A stretch of DNA of 64,000 nucleotides from Cylindrotheca closterium. Lineage: Eukaryota; Bacillariophyta; Bacillariophyceae; Bacillariales; Bacillariaceae. This document shows positions 33,108-44,137 of the stretch, piece by piece; the first letter of the stretch is position 1; each line of letters starts with the position of its first letter. The stretch covers positions 278,081-342,080 of the forward strand of contig CAKOGP040001847.1 of NCBI GenBank assembly GCA_933822405.4, written 5' to 3'. The position numbers were made by a program, and so were the translations under genes. Under the pieces are notes generated by a model. It had not been told where the DNA came from and did no database searches. It was given only the letters and a program-made list of their open reading frames with translations.

Positions 33108-33476
33108 GTTGTTGCTTTTGTATTGGTTTATATTGCTATCAAGGATAGATAGACTTGGGTGTTGTCTTCGTCCGTTCCACGGTGTCGTCCTACCAGATCC
33201 GGATGACTGACTCTCTTGTGACCGCGGAAGGTCATCGCAATTCGTGATTGAATCCTTGACGCGTGACTGGAAAACTGATCCATATCCAATCCAACCACAT
33301 TGTCATTGTCACATCGGCGGTATCGGTGATGCCTATTGGATGTACACTGTACTGTACAATGATACAATAAGCTTCCAATCATTTCGCTTCGTTGACTCAA
33401 ACTACTGCTGCTCCCCCATTGGACGAGGGGGTCACTTAGGCCCTGATGACGCACAAATGTCTCTGCCATTACCGAT

Positions 33477-33477
33477 A

Positions 33478-33520
<43 letters not shown>

Positions 33521-33546
33521 CATTCATTCATTCATTCATTCATCCA
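33477..33546 (+). repeat. Tetranucleotide microsatellite
   Basis: A run of gatt units switches to attc units at about 33520. It produces an artefactual INQSINQS frame. Confidence 0.95.
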
Positions 33547-33844
33547 TTCGAGAAGTTCATATATCAAACGAAGTATTATTGCAGGGGCAACGGCACCGTC
33601 AATGAAATCCTTGTCCGCCATCTTCTGGCCGCATCAAAGCCAACAGCAATGGAAAGTACACACGAAAATCAAACCAAACTATACGAATAATGGCGAAGGA
33701 TACACAGAGGAGCTCATCAACACTAAAATATTGGTGTGGTTCTGTCCAGTAGCTTCCTGTAAATGCCATTGGCACTGAAGTACGACGTGGCTCAAGATCT
33801 GAGTCCTGCATATCACAGAGAGCAAGATGAATAGTTCCAATTGA

Positions 33845-33917
33845 GAATACCTAGACCCGCAATCTTCGACACAGAGATATGAAGGTATTCGGTAAACGAG
33901 TAAAGGGACCAAAACGC
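33845..33917 (+). pseudogene. Fragmentary duplicate of the 5' end of the chorein-like gene
   Basis: ATG at 33879 begins MKVFGKRVKGPK, identical in protein to the start of the gene at 35813. The 30 bases before it are also similar (cctagacccgcaatcttcga against cctaggtccctcatcttcca). Similarity ends where exon 1 of the full gene ends. Nothing further downstream continues the gene. Confidence 0.7.
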
Positions 33918-34204
33918 TACTCCAGACCCCCAGCACTGTACGCTTCATGGAAACTGCTACACACAGTGGTAGCTATCATGAGGGCATGGTAAGTGCATGG
34001 GTCATAACGATGAAAATCATGGACGAAAACAAACAAGAGCCCACGATAGGCACTCCTGTTGAAATGATGACTACAGGTACGCGATTAGTACTCGAAAGAT
34101 CCTTTTATTTCTTATATATATGTATCGTTCTATTATTTCCGTTTCCAACAGAAGGACGGAAACAAACCCTTACGATTCCACGGTCACTGAAAGAGATGGT
34201 ACTC

Positions 34205-35194
34205 TTATTCTTCACTTTTAGATGCGGATTCAAACTGAGCATTGAGCGTGGGTTCGGAAAATTTTGTAACCGAATTGCGCCTCTTCATTAGTCCTGGTGG
34301 AGGGCGAGGTCTTTCTGATGTGTGGTCGGGAGAAGAAAGTGGAGTATTGCTCTTGATGTCATCATCGTTATCATCATCAAACTGAGCATTGAGCATGGAT
34401 TTGGAAAATTTTGTAACCGAATTGCGCCTCTTCATTAGTCCTGGTGGAGGGCGAGGTCTTTCTAATCGGAGGTCGGGGGCAGAATGCGAATTATTGCCGA
34501 ACGACTTGGTGTCGCCATCCTTATCATCGTCAAATTGAGCATTGAGTGTGGATGCGGAAGCATTTGCAACCAGGTTGCGGCTCTTCACAAGTCCTGGTGT
34601 AGGGCGAGATCTTTCCAATCTGAGATCGGGAGCAGAACGCGAATTTTTGCCGAACGACTTGCCGTTGATACCGTCATCATCATCAAAGATATTTCTTTTG
34701 GACTTTCTCATGGGGATTGGCATTTCGTCAATGGTATGGACCACTTTCCTTTCAACGGGCGACGGAGAAAATGGAGGGAAACTTGAGTGTTCTGTTGTCT
34801 CTTCCTTCTTTTCTTCAGCACAATGTGACTTGTCATACGAATGCATTCCTTTTTGTGAGTCCGTCTTTTCATTGACTCCCAATTCGAATTCCTTTGACGA
34901 CTCTGGGATCATTTCAACGCCAGAACCAAGGTACGATCGAATGGTCAAAGTATGATGCTCCTGCATGTGAAACCCATGATCTTGATGATGAGGGTTTGCA
35001 TCTTCATTATGTTTCGCTCCCAAGATGCGCCTGAGATTTTTGTTACGAATGAATTCTAGTCTTCGATGATTTTGTTCTTCTTCTGGTGGTAACGATTGGA
35101 GTTGCGGATGTGGCTTTTTGCTCACCCTGAAAGAGAACTGATGGTTCTTCATAAAGGAACGAGGACTGTGATTGTTTGTCTCTGGATTATTCAT
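34205..35194 (-). CDS. Hypothetical protein with about 50-residue C-terminal repeats
   Basis: Single exon, 329 aa, ATG at 35194. The N-terminal half is charged and His/Glu-rich with no recognised domain. Residues about 179-322 hold three repeats of about 50 residues containing SFGxNSxSAPDLRLERxRP, then PPGLMKRRNSVTKFS, then LNAQFDDD. RRNSV is a basophilic kinase consensus (R-R-x-S) present in two repeats. The protein looks intrinsically disordered. The repeats are nearly identical in DNA, suggesting recent expansion. Function unknown. Confidence 0.6.
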   Translation of the reverse strand: MNNPETNNHSPRSFMKNHQFSFRVSKKPHPQLQSLPPEEEQNHRRLEFIRNKNLRRILGAKHNEDANPHHQDHGFHMQEHHTLTIRSYLGSGVEMIPESSKEFELGVNEKTDSQKGMHSYDKSHCAEEKKEETTEHSSFPPFSPSPVERKVVHTIDEMPIPMRKSKRNIFDDDDGINGKSFGKNSRSAPDLRLERSRPTPGLVKSRNLVANASASTLNAQFDDDKDGDTKSFGNNSHSAPDLRLERPRPPPGLMKRRNSVTKFSKSMLNAQFDDDNDDDIKSNTPLSSPDHTSERPRPPPGLMKRRNSVTKFSEPTLNAQFESASKSEE

Positions 35195-35812
35195 GGCTGC
35201 TTTCTAGTCTTATACGTCTGATGGGGGATCGTATCGATGTCGATATTTGTAAAGTGTTGTAAAAGTTGAAGCTTGTGTTTTTGTGAGAGTAAACCAAAAA
35301 GTAGAAGGTCATTGCTAGTTCGCGAGGAATTTTCGCATTGTTCCTTGGTGACTCTTTTAGGTGCAGATTTTTTGAGCACTTGTATGAATTGAGAACCAAG
35401 CACATATATGGATTTAATCTTCTGTGACCAGAAGAGACATATTTTTCGTTTCTGAATTGGCTTATTCAGAGTTTTGCCGAAACAAAGAACAACATTTACA
35501 TAATGCCTTTTTCCTGTGTGACCAGAAGTGATATTTATTTTTGTTTCTGACGAAGGCGAAGTTCAGGGTTTTCCCGAAAAGAAGATGCACTGACGGAGGA
35601 CAGGATGTCCCAAAAGGTACTGGAACAGTCATCATGCATTGACATGCGCATCGCTCATTTTCAATACAGCATTTTCAAAATATGTTTCGACCTCTCTTAT
35701 TATTTCATTACTTTCAACTTATTACTTTTACTTATATTCTGCTGAAAACGACAATGGCAATATCATGACTACTCCTGAGACTACCTAGGTCCCTCATCTT
35801 CCACAAAGAGAC
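35195..35812. other. Intergenic region with an imperfect tandem duplication
   Basis: Two copies of about 70 bp starting tgtgaccagaag (about 35422 and 35517) share similar downstream text (tttctga, cagagttttgccgaaa against cagggttttcccgaaa). No gene seen. Confidence 0.5.
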
Positions 35813-38534
35813 ATGAAGGTATTCGGTAAACGAGTGAAGGGACCAAAGTCTCTGTACGTTATCACCATGGTTTCTTTTTCTTTTCACTTGGTCCCGTTGT
35901 CTTGCTCACTGTTTGCACGCTGCTTTCTTCAACTTCACAGCTTGTCGAGTGTCATTGCATCCAACTTGGCACAATATTTTGAAGTCGATGAGAAGAAAAT
36001 CAAGTCCAACCTTCTGTCTGATACCAAAATTGTCTTGAATGACGTCTTGCTTAAAGAGCAATGGCGCGTCGTTCAATCTTTTGGTGATGAAGACAGCGAC
36101 CGGTCTTCTGTTGCCCATGTCACGGGAGTGGTGAGCCAAATCGTTTTCACATGGACCTGGAATGTTGGTCAGTCGGCAGATCCGGGATGGGTTCAAGACG
36201 CTACATTGTTCATTCGTGGGTTAAAGTTTCGCGTTGAGCTGTTTTGGTGGAATAACAAGACTGCTAGGAAACACTTTTCAAATGCCGAGTTATCTCCGCG
36301 AAAAAAGAGATCCAAACAGAAAAATAGCACCCTGACGACCTATTTGAAAAGGCAAATGGCGGCTGTTGTCGATTCCTTGAACCTTCATATTGAGGATTAC
36401 AAGTTAACGATTGATCTTGATTCAAATGGAAAGCAAGAAGATATCGTTTCTATTGTCATTGGGGGCAAGGCTGTTGATGTCCTATCGCGAGGCAGAAACC
36501 GAGAAGGGAGCATAATGAGCGTGCAAGTTGGAGAGTCCGAGACGATTTCCATGGCCACAGAAGGGGCTGAAGTCGAACTTATTCACGAGAATCTGTCCAA
36601 AGCTTCGCTTCCTTTGGAGCAACTTTTTGTTTTGGAATCCTTTGCTGTCGATATCCACACCACAAAGGAAACCAAGCCAATTCTCGACACTTTCTCGTAC
36701 AAGGCTACGGCTTTGCGACTCTCGGGAGATCGCTTTCTCACCGGTATGGCGACTGGTCTGGAAGTTCGAGGAGACCCTCCAGCTGACGGAAAATTAACAT
36801 TCTTTGCTGATTACTTGCAAATCGAAGCTCTAAAGGAGCTTGCTGGTTATTTCTTGGCACCTAGAAAAGAAACAAAATTGGACTCGGGGGATGAAAGTGA
36901 TGGGATTGAAATGTCGTTAAGCGATTATGATCGAGGAGATGACCCGGTTTCCTTTTTTGAAATACCACTCAATGGTGGGTCCATTCACACCCAGAACTCT
37001 ACCCTTTCTATTGGTTCGATCGTCATGCGGTACCGCGCAGATGGGACATTGGCAGAATTCGTTGCGGACCATTTGGATGCAGGTGGTGGGCGACGACATT
37101 CAGATGATCAGCTTCGCCTTCGAATCAGCGGAATCCACGCGACGGTTCGGCCATCGGTTGCGCTCAAAATGGAATCGATTGATAGGTTTCGCGTACCTGG
37201 CACTGGTGAATTGAACGAAGCAACAAAGGATGTCTTATTGGCGTATGATGGGGAAACTCTCCGCATGGCCTTTTCTTCTGTCTTCGCAACTCGACTAGAG
37301 GAACACGAGAAGCCGTCGTCCACCGACAGTAAGGATCGATCGGCGGCAAATTGGAAGGCAGCATTGATATTCCCCATCAATCTTTCCATTGATGATTTGC
37401 ACATTGTGAATGCTTACAAGAACAATGCAATGACCGTTGTGCGAGAGTTCGACCTGGACGTCGCACCGGGAATTGATGTTTCTTTTTGTGCCAAGAACGT
37501 GAAGAATGAATTGATAGATTTGACAGATGTTGCCATTACAGCTCATGTTCCCATCTACGAAGATGATGTTATCGAGAAGCTTCACTTTGCAGCAGCTTCT
37601 ACCAGTTTGACCGCAGGGCGTTCTACCGATGAATGGGAGAATCGGTTCACTAATCGACCGAAAGCGACAAGCGAGAAGAAGAATTATAGGCTGCCGTTTG
37701 CTCATATTGAACCGTTGAACTTGGAAGTGTCATTCAAGGGGATCGTATCCACCAAACATAGCAAGATGATTATTCGGCCGTTCATGGGTACCATGGCCAC
37801 CACGGAGCGGGACTTGTTACGGCATTACACTCGACATATTCTCCAAAAGTTTCCCGGTTTCATTACAAACGCCGAAGTTCTCGGTGTCAATGTCTTTGAC
37901 TCTGGAGCCTCGACATACGGCAGTTGGATGCTATCAGCGACACATTTTGGTCCACTTGGAGGGATGGCAGCTGTTGCTGGAGTGTACGTTCGTCGTGTCA
38001 TTTGTTGCTACTGAATGTGACTCGTTTTTCCTCGGATACTCACAGCTGTTCTGTTCTTCCTCGTTTCACAGAGATGCAGTGAAGGGTGCCATAGCCGCTG
38101 GCAAGAGGAGTCGGAAAGAGAAGAATTGCAAGGAGGAATCTTCATATGAGGATAGGTTCCAGCCGCTTGACGTTGTTCGAGGGATTGCATATGCCGCCAA
38201 AGAAGCGACAGACGAAGGGGCTTTCATGCGTGGGAAGTTATCGGGTCAAGGGAATGCAATCGACTGGTTTGTTGGGGCCACTGCGAATACGCGAAAGTAC
38301 GCCAAAGATAACAGGTCGAGACTTGGAGCTGCCGGTGCTGGGGGTGCTGCCTTCATCGCTGGGACGTTTATGCTAGGACCTGCAGCTCCTCTTGCAGTAT
38401 CAATAGCGGCTGGGATGGCAGCTTCAGCAGTGATGGGCAAGATCATAGATAGATCTGCCGCACCAGCGTCAAATCGAAAGCCCATTAACAGAACGGCATC
38501 ATCCATTTCGAAGGATTCTTCCTTGGGACGGTGA
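35813..38534 (+). CDS. Chorein/VPS13-like N-terminal lipid-transfer-type protein
   Basis: Exons 35813-35853, 35941-37983 and 38072-38534 join in frame (848 aa). Spliced, the N-terminus reads MKVFGKRVKGPKSLLSSVIA, then NLAQYFEVDEKKIKSNLLSD and TKIVLNDVLLKE, a pattern like the chorein N-terminal hydrophobic groove (…YVExxxxxQLxxxxxxGxVxLxNLxL). The middle has repeated beta-rich segments such as LRLRISGIHATV and LNLHIEDYKLTI, typical of repeating-beta-groove proteins. The third exon adds a Gly/Ala-rich, possibly membrane-inserting helix (AAGAGGAAFIAGTFMLGPAA). Transport of lipids between organelle membranes is inferred from this resemblance only; the protein is much shorter than VPS13 or ATG2. 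The first 14 residues come from a tiny exon also found as a fragment at 33879. Confidence 0.5.
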
Positions 38535-38831
38535 TTTTACCTAAGACATGGTGCTGCTGGACTACAAATCAGATTGTATCAGTATAATAATTTTTGCTCT
38601 TTGCCCTTGGAATTGTAGTATATCCATGTTGCAATAGCAATACATGTAGCAACGTTTAGCTTTTTGTTTGTTGGTGATTTGTGTCTGTTAGCATGTATGG
38701 GCGATTTTGATTTGATCCAAGGAACCCGGATTTGAAAAATGACTGGAGGATTTTATGAGATCGACGCGATGATGACGATTCCATTATGTACAGTATGCTG
38801 TTGGTATCGTCCTTCATCAGAAACAGTTCCA

Positions 38832-39899
38832 ATGGCAAGATATTGGAGGCATGGACATAATGTGATCGTTTCCATCCTTGCTGTAATCCTCTGTTTCTCC
38901 CAGCAAACAGTGAGTTTTTCTATACAACTGAATCATCGGGCTTCCGCAGTATCCGTTCGACGAATAACAAAGGTCTTCACATCTCTACATGCGCGTCACA
39001 AACAATTGGATCATGGCCACCGTGACGATGAAGAAACTTCCCCATCATCAATACTATCTGGCAATCCGAGGTCATCTTCTTCCAAGTTGAAATCATTGGT
39101 GGAAAGTGCTGTGCAAAGCATCATAGGTGACCAAGACTACCTCTTTGGCGACTACACAAAGAAAAGACTAAGCGACTTGACAGGGAAAGACTACAACTCC
39201 TCAAATGCAACCTATGAAATTGGAGAGATCACGAGCGACATTGTCAGCCATACAGGAGGTGTCATCTTAGGAAATGACCAGTACCGATTCGGAGACCTTA
39301 CATCTCGAGCAATTCGCGGCGCAGAGGTTTCGCTTCACACCTGGAAAGGCCGAACGCTGGATCCCGTGCATCTCTACAATCAATACATGGACCAGTTCAC
39401 TCCCGATCAGCGAAATATTTTGATAGTGGCATTCATTAGACTTCTCGCCATTGCCTTGGTGACGTGGGGATTCTATGGAAATCTTGCGACGTCCTTGTAC
39501 TTCTGTGGTGGATGGCTCCAGACTTGTGTTACAGCACCACCGACCGATCTGATGTTGAAACAACATCATACCCTGATTGGACTCTCGAAAGCCTTTTGGA
39601 AAGCAAATTCGCCACTTATAATACGGAACTTTATCAAAGTTCGGCTTGTTTTTGCACCTTTGATGCTGATCCTCCAAGGGGCAGCCACGGTGTTCTCAGT
39701 CCTTCCAATGGAGAAGTTCGTAACCTTTATGGAACGAAAGTGGATCCCAAAGGGAATTCAAAGTCGATTTCCAGTGTGGACCCATGGGATAGCACTCGTT
39801 CTCCTATTTGCAATTGGAATTGTCATACTTTCACTGGTATCAAGTATTGGGGTTGCAACGGGAACAACACTCGCCTACCTTTTCAAATGGCAAATATAA
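38832..39899 (+). CDS. Putative plastid-targeted multi-pass membrane protein
   Basis: Single exon, 355 aa from the ATG at 38832 (MARYWRHGHNV). Signal peptide IVSILAVILCFSQQTVS, then Phe and a Ser/Arg-rich stretch (FSIQLNHRASAVSVRRITK), resembling the diatom bipartite plastid signal with Phe at the cleavage site (ASAF type). The C-terminal half has three or four membrane segments (ILIVAFIRLLAIALVTWGFY, LVFAPLMLILQGAATVFSVL, HGIALVLLFAIGIVILSLVS). The middle motif QDYLFGDYTKKRLSDLTGKD recurs in part as NDQYRFGDLTSRAIRGAE, a duplicated unit of about 45 residues. No family recognised. An upstream in-frame start at 38739 exists but would hide the signal peptide. Confidence 0.6.
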   Translation: MARYWRHGHNVIVSILAVILCFSQQTVSFSIQLNHRASAVSVRRITKVFTSLHARHKQLDHGHRDDEETSPSSILSGNPRSSSSKLKSLVESAVQSIIGDQDYLFGDYTKKRLSDLTGKDYNSSNATYEIGEITSDIVSHTGGVILGNDQYRFGDLTSRAIRGAEVSLHTWKGRTLDPVHLYNQYMDQFTPDQRNILIVAFIRLLAIALVTWGFYGNLATSLYFCGGWLQTCVTAPPTDLMLKQHHTLIGLSKAFWKANSPLIIRNFIKVRLVFAPLMLILQGAATVFSVLPMEKFVTFMERKWIPKGIQSRFPVWTHGIALVLLFAIGIVILSLVSSIGVATGTTLAYLFKWQI

Positions 39900-41727
39900 C
39901 ACACGATTCTGCTACTATGATCACATTCCGTGCAAAGGGCTCATGGGGTTTGTTACTACTGTACTTCCTTCAATCTCTGTGCATGGGGCACGAGGATTGA
40001 TTCCCAGCAGTGCAGTTATGATAGCTTGTGGCGCCTGGAACTGCCCATGATCATAATCGGATCCAAATCTGTCTTGGAATCATCCACGAAGACAATTTTG
40101 CTACCTTTGTTGATCGGAACTTATTTTAAAGTACATTCCACCATGTAATTATCATAAATGCAGTCCTATAGTGTTTATTAGCTCCGAAACTGCTTCAAAT
40201 ATGGTTTCCATGGTCTTTTAAATGTGGTTTTCATTGGATATGGAATGGTCATTGTTTGAAATGTAGAAAAACGGTAGCACACATCCGCATCTGCTGAGCA
40301 GCGTACCAATATATCAACGGAACCAAACGGAATATTCATTTTCAGTCAAGATCCTCGAGTCGTTCAAAGTTCGAAAGTGGTGGACTATCACCAGTACAAT
40401 CAATGGCCAATCGAACCTTCATACTTATGTGCTGCTCCTTTCACAATCATAGTGCTGATGATATTGCCGCAGACGATCTCAACATGTCAGCCTTTCGCCA
40501 TACAAAATACTTCTGTCTTTTTGGCTTGCATCAGATTCATTCATTCATATTGGCATCACGGTGTATTGTCATCAGCACACCTCGTTCTTCTATTACCAGT
40601 TCTTCCTTTGACAATGGGCTCATACGAAGCAGGATCGAGAGAGAAATAGGTCGCAGCTATCATTCAGCGATTTCTATTGGTAGGTATGGCTCCTTTTTCA
40701 AAAGATTGAAGCACCATAACCCTTGTATTCACCGAGAACAATGAAGAATGGTGATGGCGACGAAGAAGCGAACAAACCAACTTGTGTCTCCGCCATTCAC
40801 CTGTCAAATCGAAGGACGGCACCGCAGAATCGATTCGAAGCGCTTCAACTACAGTACCGGTACTGGTACCGTACCAGGTACGGTTATTAGAAGTGCATGT
40901 TCGTTCGTTCCAAAGGAAAACGACTCACTCTCTCATCGTTCGTGAGAGTTTGCAGTTGTTCCGTTCCATTGTGGTACGTGTGCAGTATCATTCCTAAGAA
41001 TTCTTCCACTCTTTTACGCAGTATCTTTTTGCACGCACGCGGCCCAATTTTTGGCCTTTTCTGAGATATGTGACATTGAGAGCGCTGTCCTTGCTTGCAA
41101 ATTTCCCGTCACCTTGCCTTGAGCGGAAAGATACAGTATGAATATATATGTGATTCGGAGAAGATACCGGTATGTGCGGCGAATGAGCTGCCGCGCGCGA
41201 CGAAGGTTCAATTGGTCGTTGAGTGATCATTTCACTTCAACCAGCTTACTAGTCGAATGGTCGCATGAGCCTTGATTGAATGTGGGACTTGCGGTGGCTC
41301 AATTGATTTTCCGATCATTTAACATGTCATCAAGGGAATGCCTCAGAATGACGTTCTTCAGCGCTAACAAAGGCATTGCCTCTCTTTATGTAGGAGCTAA
41401 CAAATTAATTAGGGTTCTAGTGAAGAAGAGAGAGTGATAAAAAATTATCATAATCTGGCGATGTCGAATAGAATGTTTTTGTTCTTTTTCGTTTCGTTGG
41501 CTTCTGCGGTCAATAAGCGGGATAGAGAGCTCCCCAACTAAGAGCTTTGACACCAATACGAACTTCTTTAATCAGATACATTATATAACTTCTGATCATG
41601 AGCAAATTCTCCGGCGGCATTGAAACTCTGATCTTTCGAAAGAAAATTAGTGAATCTCATTAAAAAGCTCTTCTGCAAAATCAACGCAACCCCCAACAAC
41701 GCTCTATAGAAAATACAAATACAAACC
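39900..41727. other. Long intergenic region upstream of the HSF gene
   Basis: No supported gene. A 113-aa frame at 40403-40744 has no recognisable motif. The region holds GTAC palindromes (gtaccggtactggtaccgta at about 40855). It is probably the HSF upstream region. Confidence 0.4.
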
Positions 41728-42717
41728 ATGTGCATCGGTCTCAATCGTCGTATCATCAGCAACAATGCCTCTTCTGGAGTCGCTGCTAACGCAGCTCTGT
41801 TGAATGTCTGGAATGCCAAGCAACAGCAATCCACGGACCTCCAGTCTTTGCTGCGTTCCAACATGCCGTCTAACGAACCTTCCAGAATGAGGCAAAACCC
41901 CACCATCAAGGACCAGAAGCACCACATTACTGTCCAACACAACTATCACGACCATGCCAACGATTACGAGTCAGAACTCAAGCACGTTCCCGCCCGCGGA
42001 GGAGTCATTACTCCCTTCCCACTCAAGCTCCACGCCATGCTTGAAGCCGTTCAGAACGAAGGACTTGAGCACATTGTCTCTTGGCAACCACACGGACGCT
42101 GCTTTGTTGTCCGCGACCCCAAGGCCTTTGTTCCAATCTTGGACAAGCACTTCAAGGTTACCAAGATTGCTTCCTTCCAACGTCAGCTCAACTTGTATGG
42201 CTTTCAACGGATCACCAAGGGACGCGACCGAGGAGGTTACTACCATGAACTCTTCCTTCGTGGCAAGGTCTTTTTGGTCCAAAACATCCACCGTGTCAAG
42301 GTGAAGGGAACCAAGATTCGTGCTCGCTCCAACCCTGAGCAAGAACCAAACTTTTACGCCATGCCGTTTGTTGGAACCAACATGCCCTCTATGGCTCCTC
42401 AAATGAGCAGCGCCTCAGTCATGAATCAACAACTTTCCTTGCAATCGTTGCTTGGAGACAGTGCCTTTGATCCCGTGCCTATCTGTAACATGAGACCTGC
42501 GCCATGGGACTTGAAGGCGACTGCCGCTCCTGTTGTCCCAAAGAAGGAAGAATCACTCGAACCACTTCCGTGGGACGATGTCGATGAGAACTTTTTGGCA
42601 TCAGATGCCGATGAGTTCTTCAAGGACTTTGATTTCCCAGCAGACTCAACTGCCTTCGCGGACATTGAGGATGACAATGTCTTTGGAGACCTTTTGGAAC
42701 AAATTGTTGATATCTAA
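41728..42717 (+). CDS. Heat-shock-factor (HSF) type transcription factor
   Basis: Single exon, 329 aa. The HSF DNA-binding domain spans about residues 96-192: FPLKLHAMLE, then IVSWQPHGRCFVVRDPKAFV, then FKVTKIASFQRQLNLYGFQR (recognition helix) and YYHELFLRGK, all canonical. There is no obvious long heptad oligomerisation domain. The C-terminus is acidic with aromatic residues (ADEFFKDFDFPADSTAF, EDDNVFGDLLEQIVDI), a likely activation region. HSFs are the largest transcription-factor family in diatoms and bind nGAAn repeats; this protein's targets are unknown. The N-terminal 90 residues are low complexity. Confidence 0.92.
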   Translation: MCIGLNRRIISNNASSGVAANAALLNVWNAKQQQSTDLQSLLRSNMPSNEPSRMRQNPTIKDQKHHITVQHNYHDHANDYESELKHVPARGGVITPFPLKLHAMLEAVQNEGLEHIVSWQPHGRCFVVRDPKAFVPILDKHFKVTKIASFQRQLNLYGFQRITKGRDRGGYYHELFLRGKVFLVQNIHRVKVKGTKIRARSNPEQEPNFYAMPFVGTNMPSMAPQMSSASVMNQQLSLQSLLGDSAFDPVPICNMRPAPWDLKATAAPVVPKKEESLEPLPWDDVDENFLASDADEFFKDFDFPADSTAFADIEDDNVFGDLLEQIVDI

Positions 42718-43222
42718 TCATGGGTATTATACACACAATACATATCATTTTTTTAGTAGGACTAGTAACAACAACCAGACTTAATATATACATAAAATAA
42801 GCTACGCATTATTATAAAACAGAAATAAATACACATGATTGCCACTGTACCGGTAGCTAGAAATCAAGTATGATAAATACATTTCATCTACCAGATACTA
42901 TAAATGTATCTGAAACAACTACAGTATCAACTAAGTTTCAGACAAACTGTTCTCTAGTCTTACAGGATACAATGGACGGGCATGGAGGCACACACATGAA
43001 AGGCCATCTCATGTTTCCGTATTCAGATACCTGCAATTTTCAGTTGCAATTCAACAATTTGGAACAGTGCGTTGTAGTACAATCCTGGTTCACAGCACTT
43101 TCCATTCTTGGAAAGGCAACTCCATCGGCTGATAGAGTGCCTCTCTTGAACCCACCCAAGCCAACCAGAGGCTGTTTACTTCTCGCCACTCGTGCAATTC
43201 CTTTTCGTTCCATTCCGTTCCA
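42718..43222. other. Intergenic between convergent HSF and PAC3 genes
   Basis: AT-rich, no supported gene; contains both 3' ends. Confidence 0.5.
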
Positions 43223-43723
43223 TCACAGTTTCAAGGCTTCCGCTATCAGATCTACCAGAACATTGACAACCTGTTGAAACATTTCACGGTCGGTTCCCTT
43301 ATCTTTCAGCGAGATTCCCAAAAAGACAGCCATGTAATTACTTCCAGGAATTAGCTGACGCTCAATGACAAGCTCGGTAATCCGTCTAGCATAGACGCCA
43401 ATCATGGCATCCTTCCGATCTCCCAAAACGGTATTGATGGAATAATCAATGGACTTGTGATTGACTTCCGATTGTTCCGCTTGACAAAGACACCAATTGC
43501 CAACCTTTCGATCCATCTGAGTGACTCCCACCATTATACGATCGGCAAAAATTTGAACCCAAGCATCTGTCTCGACGCCCAAAATAACAAACGAACGGCT
43601 AATGGAGGCTGGAAGAAACTCGGGTCGTGCTCGGAGTACTGTTGTCGCTGTGGAGGGAGGCGACGACAGTTCCGTTTGCTGCAGGGCTTTGCTCAAGGAT
43701 TCTTCTTCTTTCGTTGATGCCAT
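43223..43723 (-). CDS. Proteasome assembly chaperone 3-like (PAC3/PSMG3)
   Basis: Single exon, 166 aa, ATG at 43723. After a 35-residue disordered head, the protein has VETDAWVQIFADRIMVGVTQ, then INTVLGDRKDAMIGVYARRI, then GSNYMAVFLGISLKDKGTDR and a C-terminal helix VVNVLVDLIAEAL. This matches the order of PAC3: a VxVFxDxxxVxVTQxGK-like strand, VLLGxxEPLxxVxAxxL, and LLAVALKDKSxExLxxL. PAC3 dimerises with PAC4 and supports alpha-ring assembly of the 20S proteasome. Assignment by pattern only. Confidence 0.72.
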   Translation of the reverse strand: MASTKEEESLSKALQQTELSSPPSTATTVLRARPEFLPASISRSFVILGVETDAWVQIFADRIMVGVTQMDRKVGNWCLCQAEQSEVNHKSIDYSINTVLGDRKDAMIGVYARRITELVIERQLIPGSNYMAVFLGISLKDKGTDREMFQQVVNVLVDLIAEALKL

Positions 43724-44137
43724 GATCCGCTGTCTTTCTGATTACTGATACGGCAGTGTTACTTTGGAGGTGAAGACCGAACTTTGGTAATACCACCTAC
43801 CTGGTACCGACAGCATGTCGTTCAAGGTTTTCAGAATGCCAACCGAAATGACGTCTGTCCATTTGCCGATTGACTTATTCGACTTCTCTGGTGGAGACGC
43901 GGTACCTGGTACGAGTAAGGTTAAGTGGCTTCTCACTCTCATTCTTCATTCTTTCCACAAATTCTTAAGATCTGCTAAACATGAAAAACTAGAGTGAGTG
44001 TAGCAAAAGTATTCTACGGTATGATTCTATTTTTTAATAGTAAGTGGAGAATCTGGGAAGAATAAAAGAGAGAACAGTACAGATAAGTTTGGGCTTGCTT
44101 CAGGATGAAAAATAAACTAACAGAACACAAACTACAC

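Noticed and set aside
33128..33780. Open frames with INQSINQS and IHSFIHS
   Set aside because: Translation of the gatt/attc microsatellite.
40377..40945. Overlapping plus-strand frames of 65-113 aa
   Set aside because: No motif, no splice structure and no good start context.
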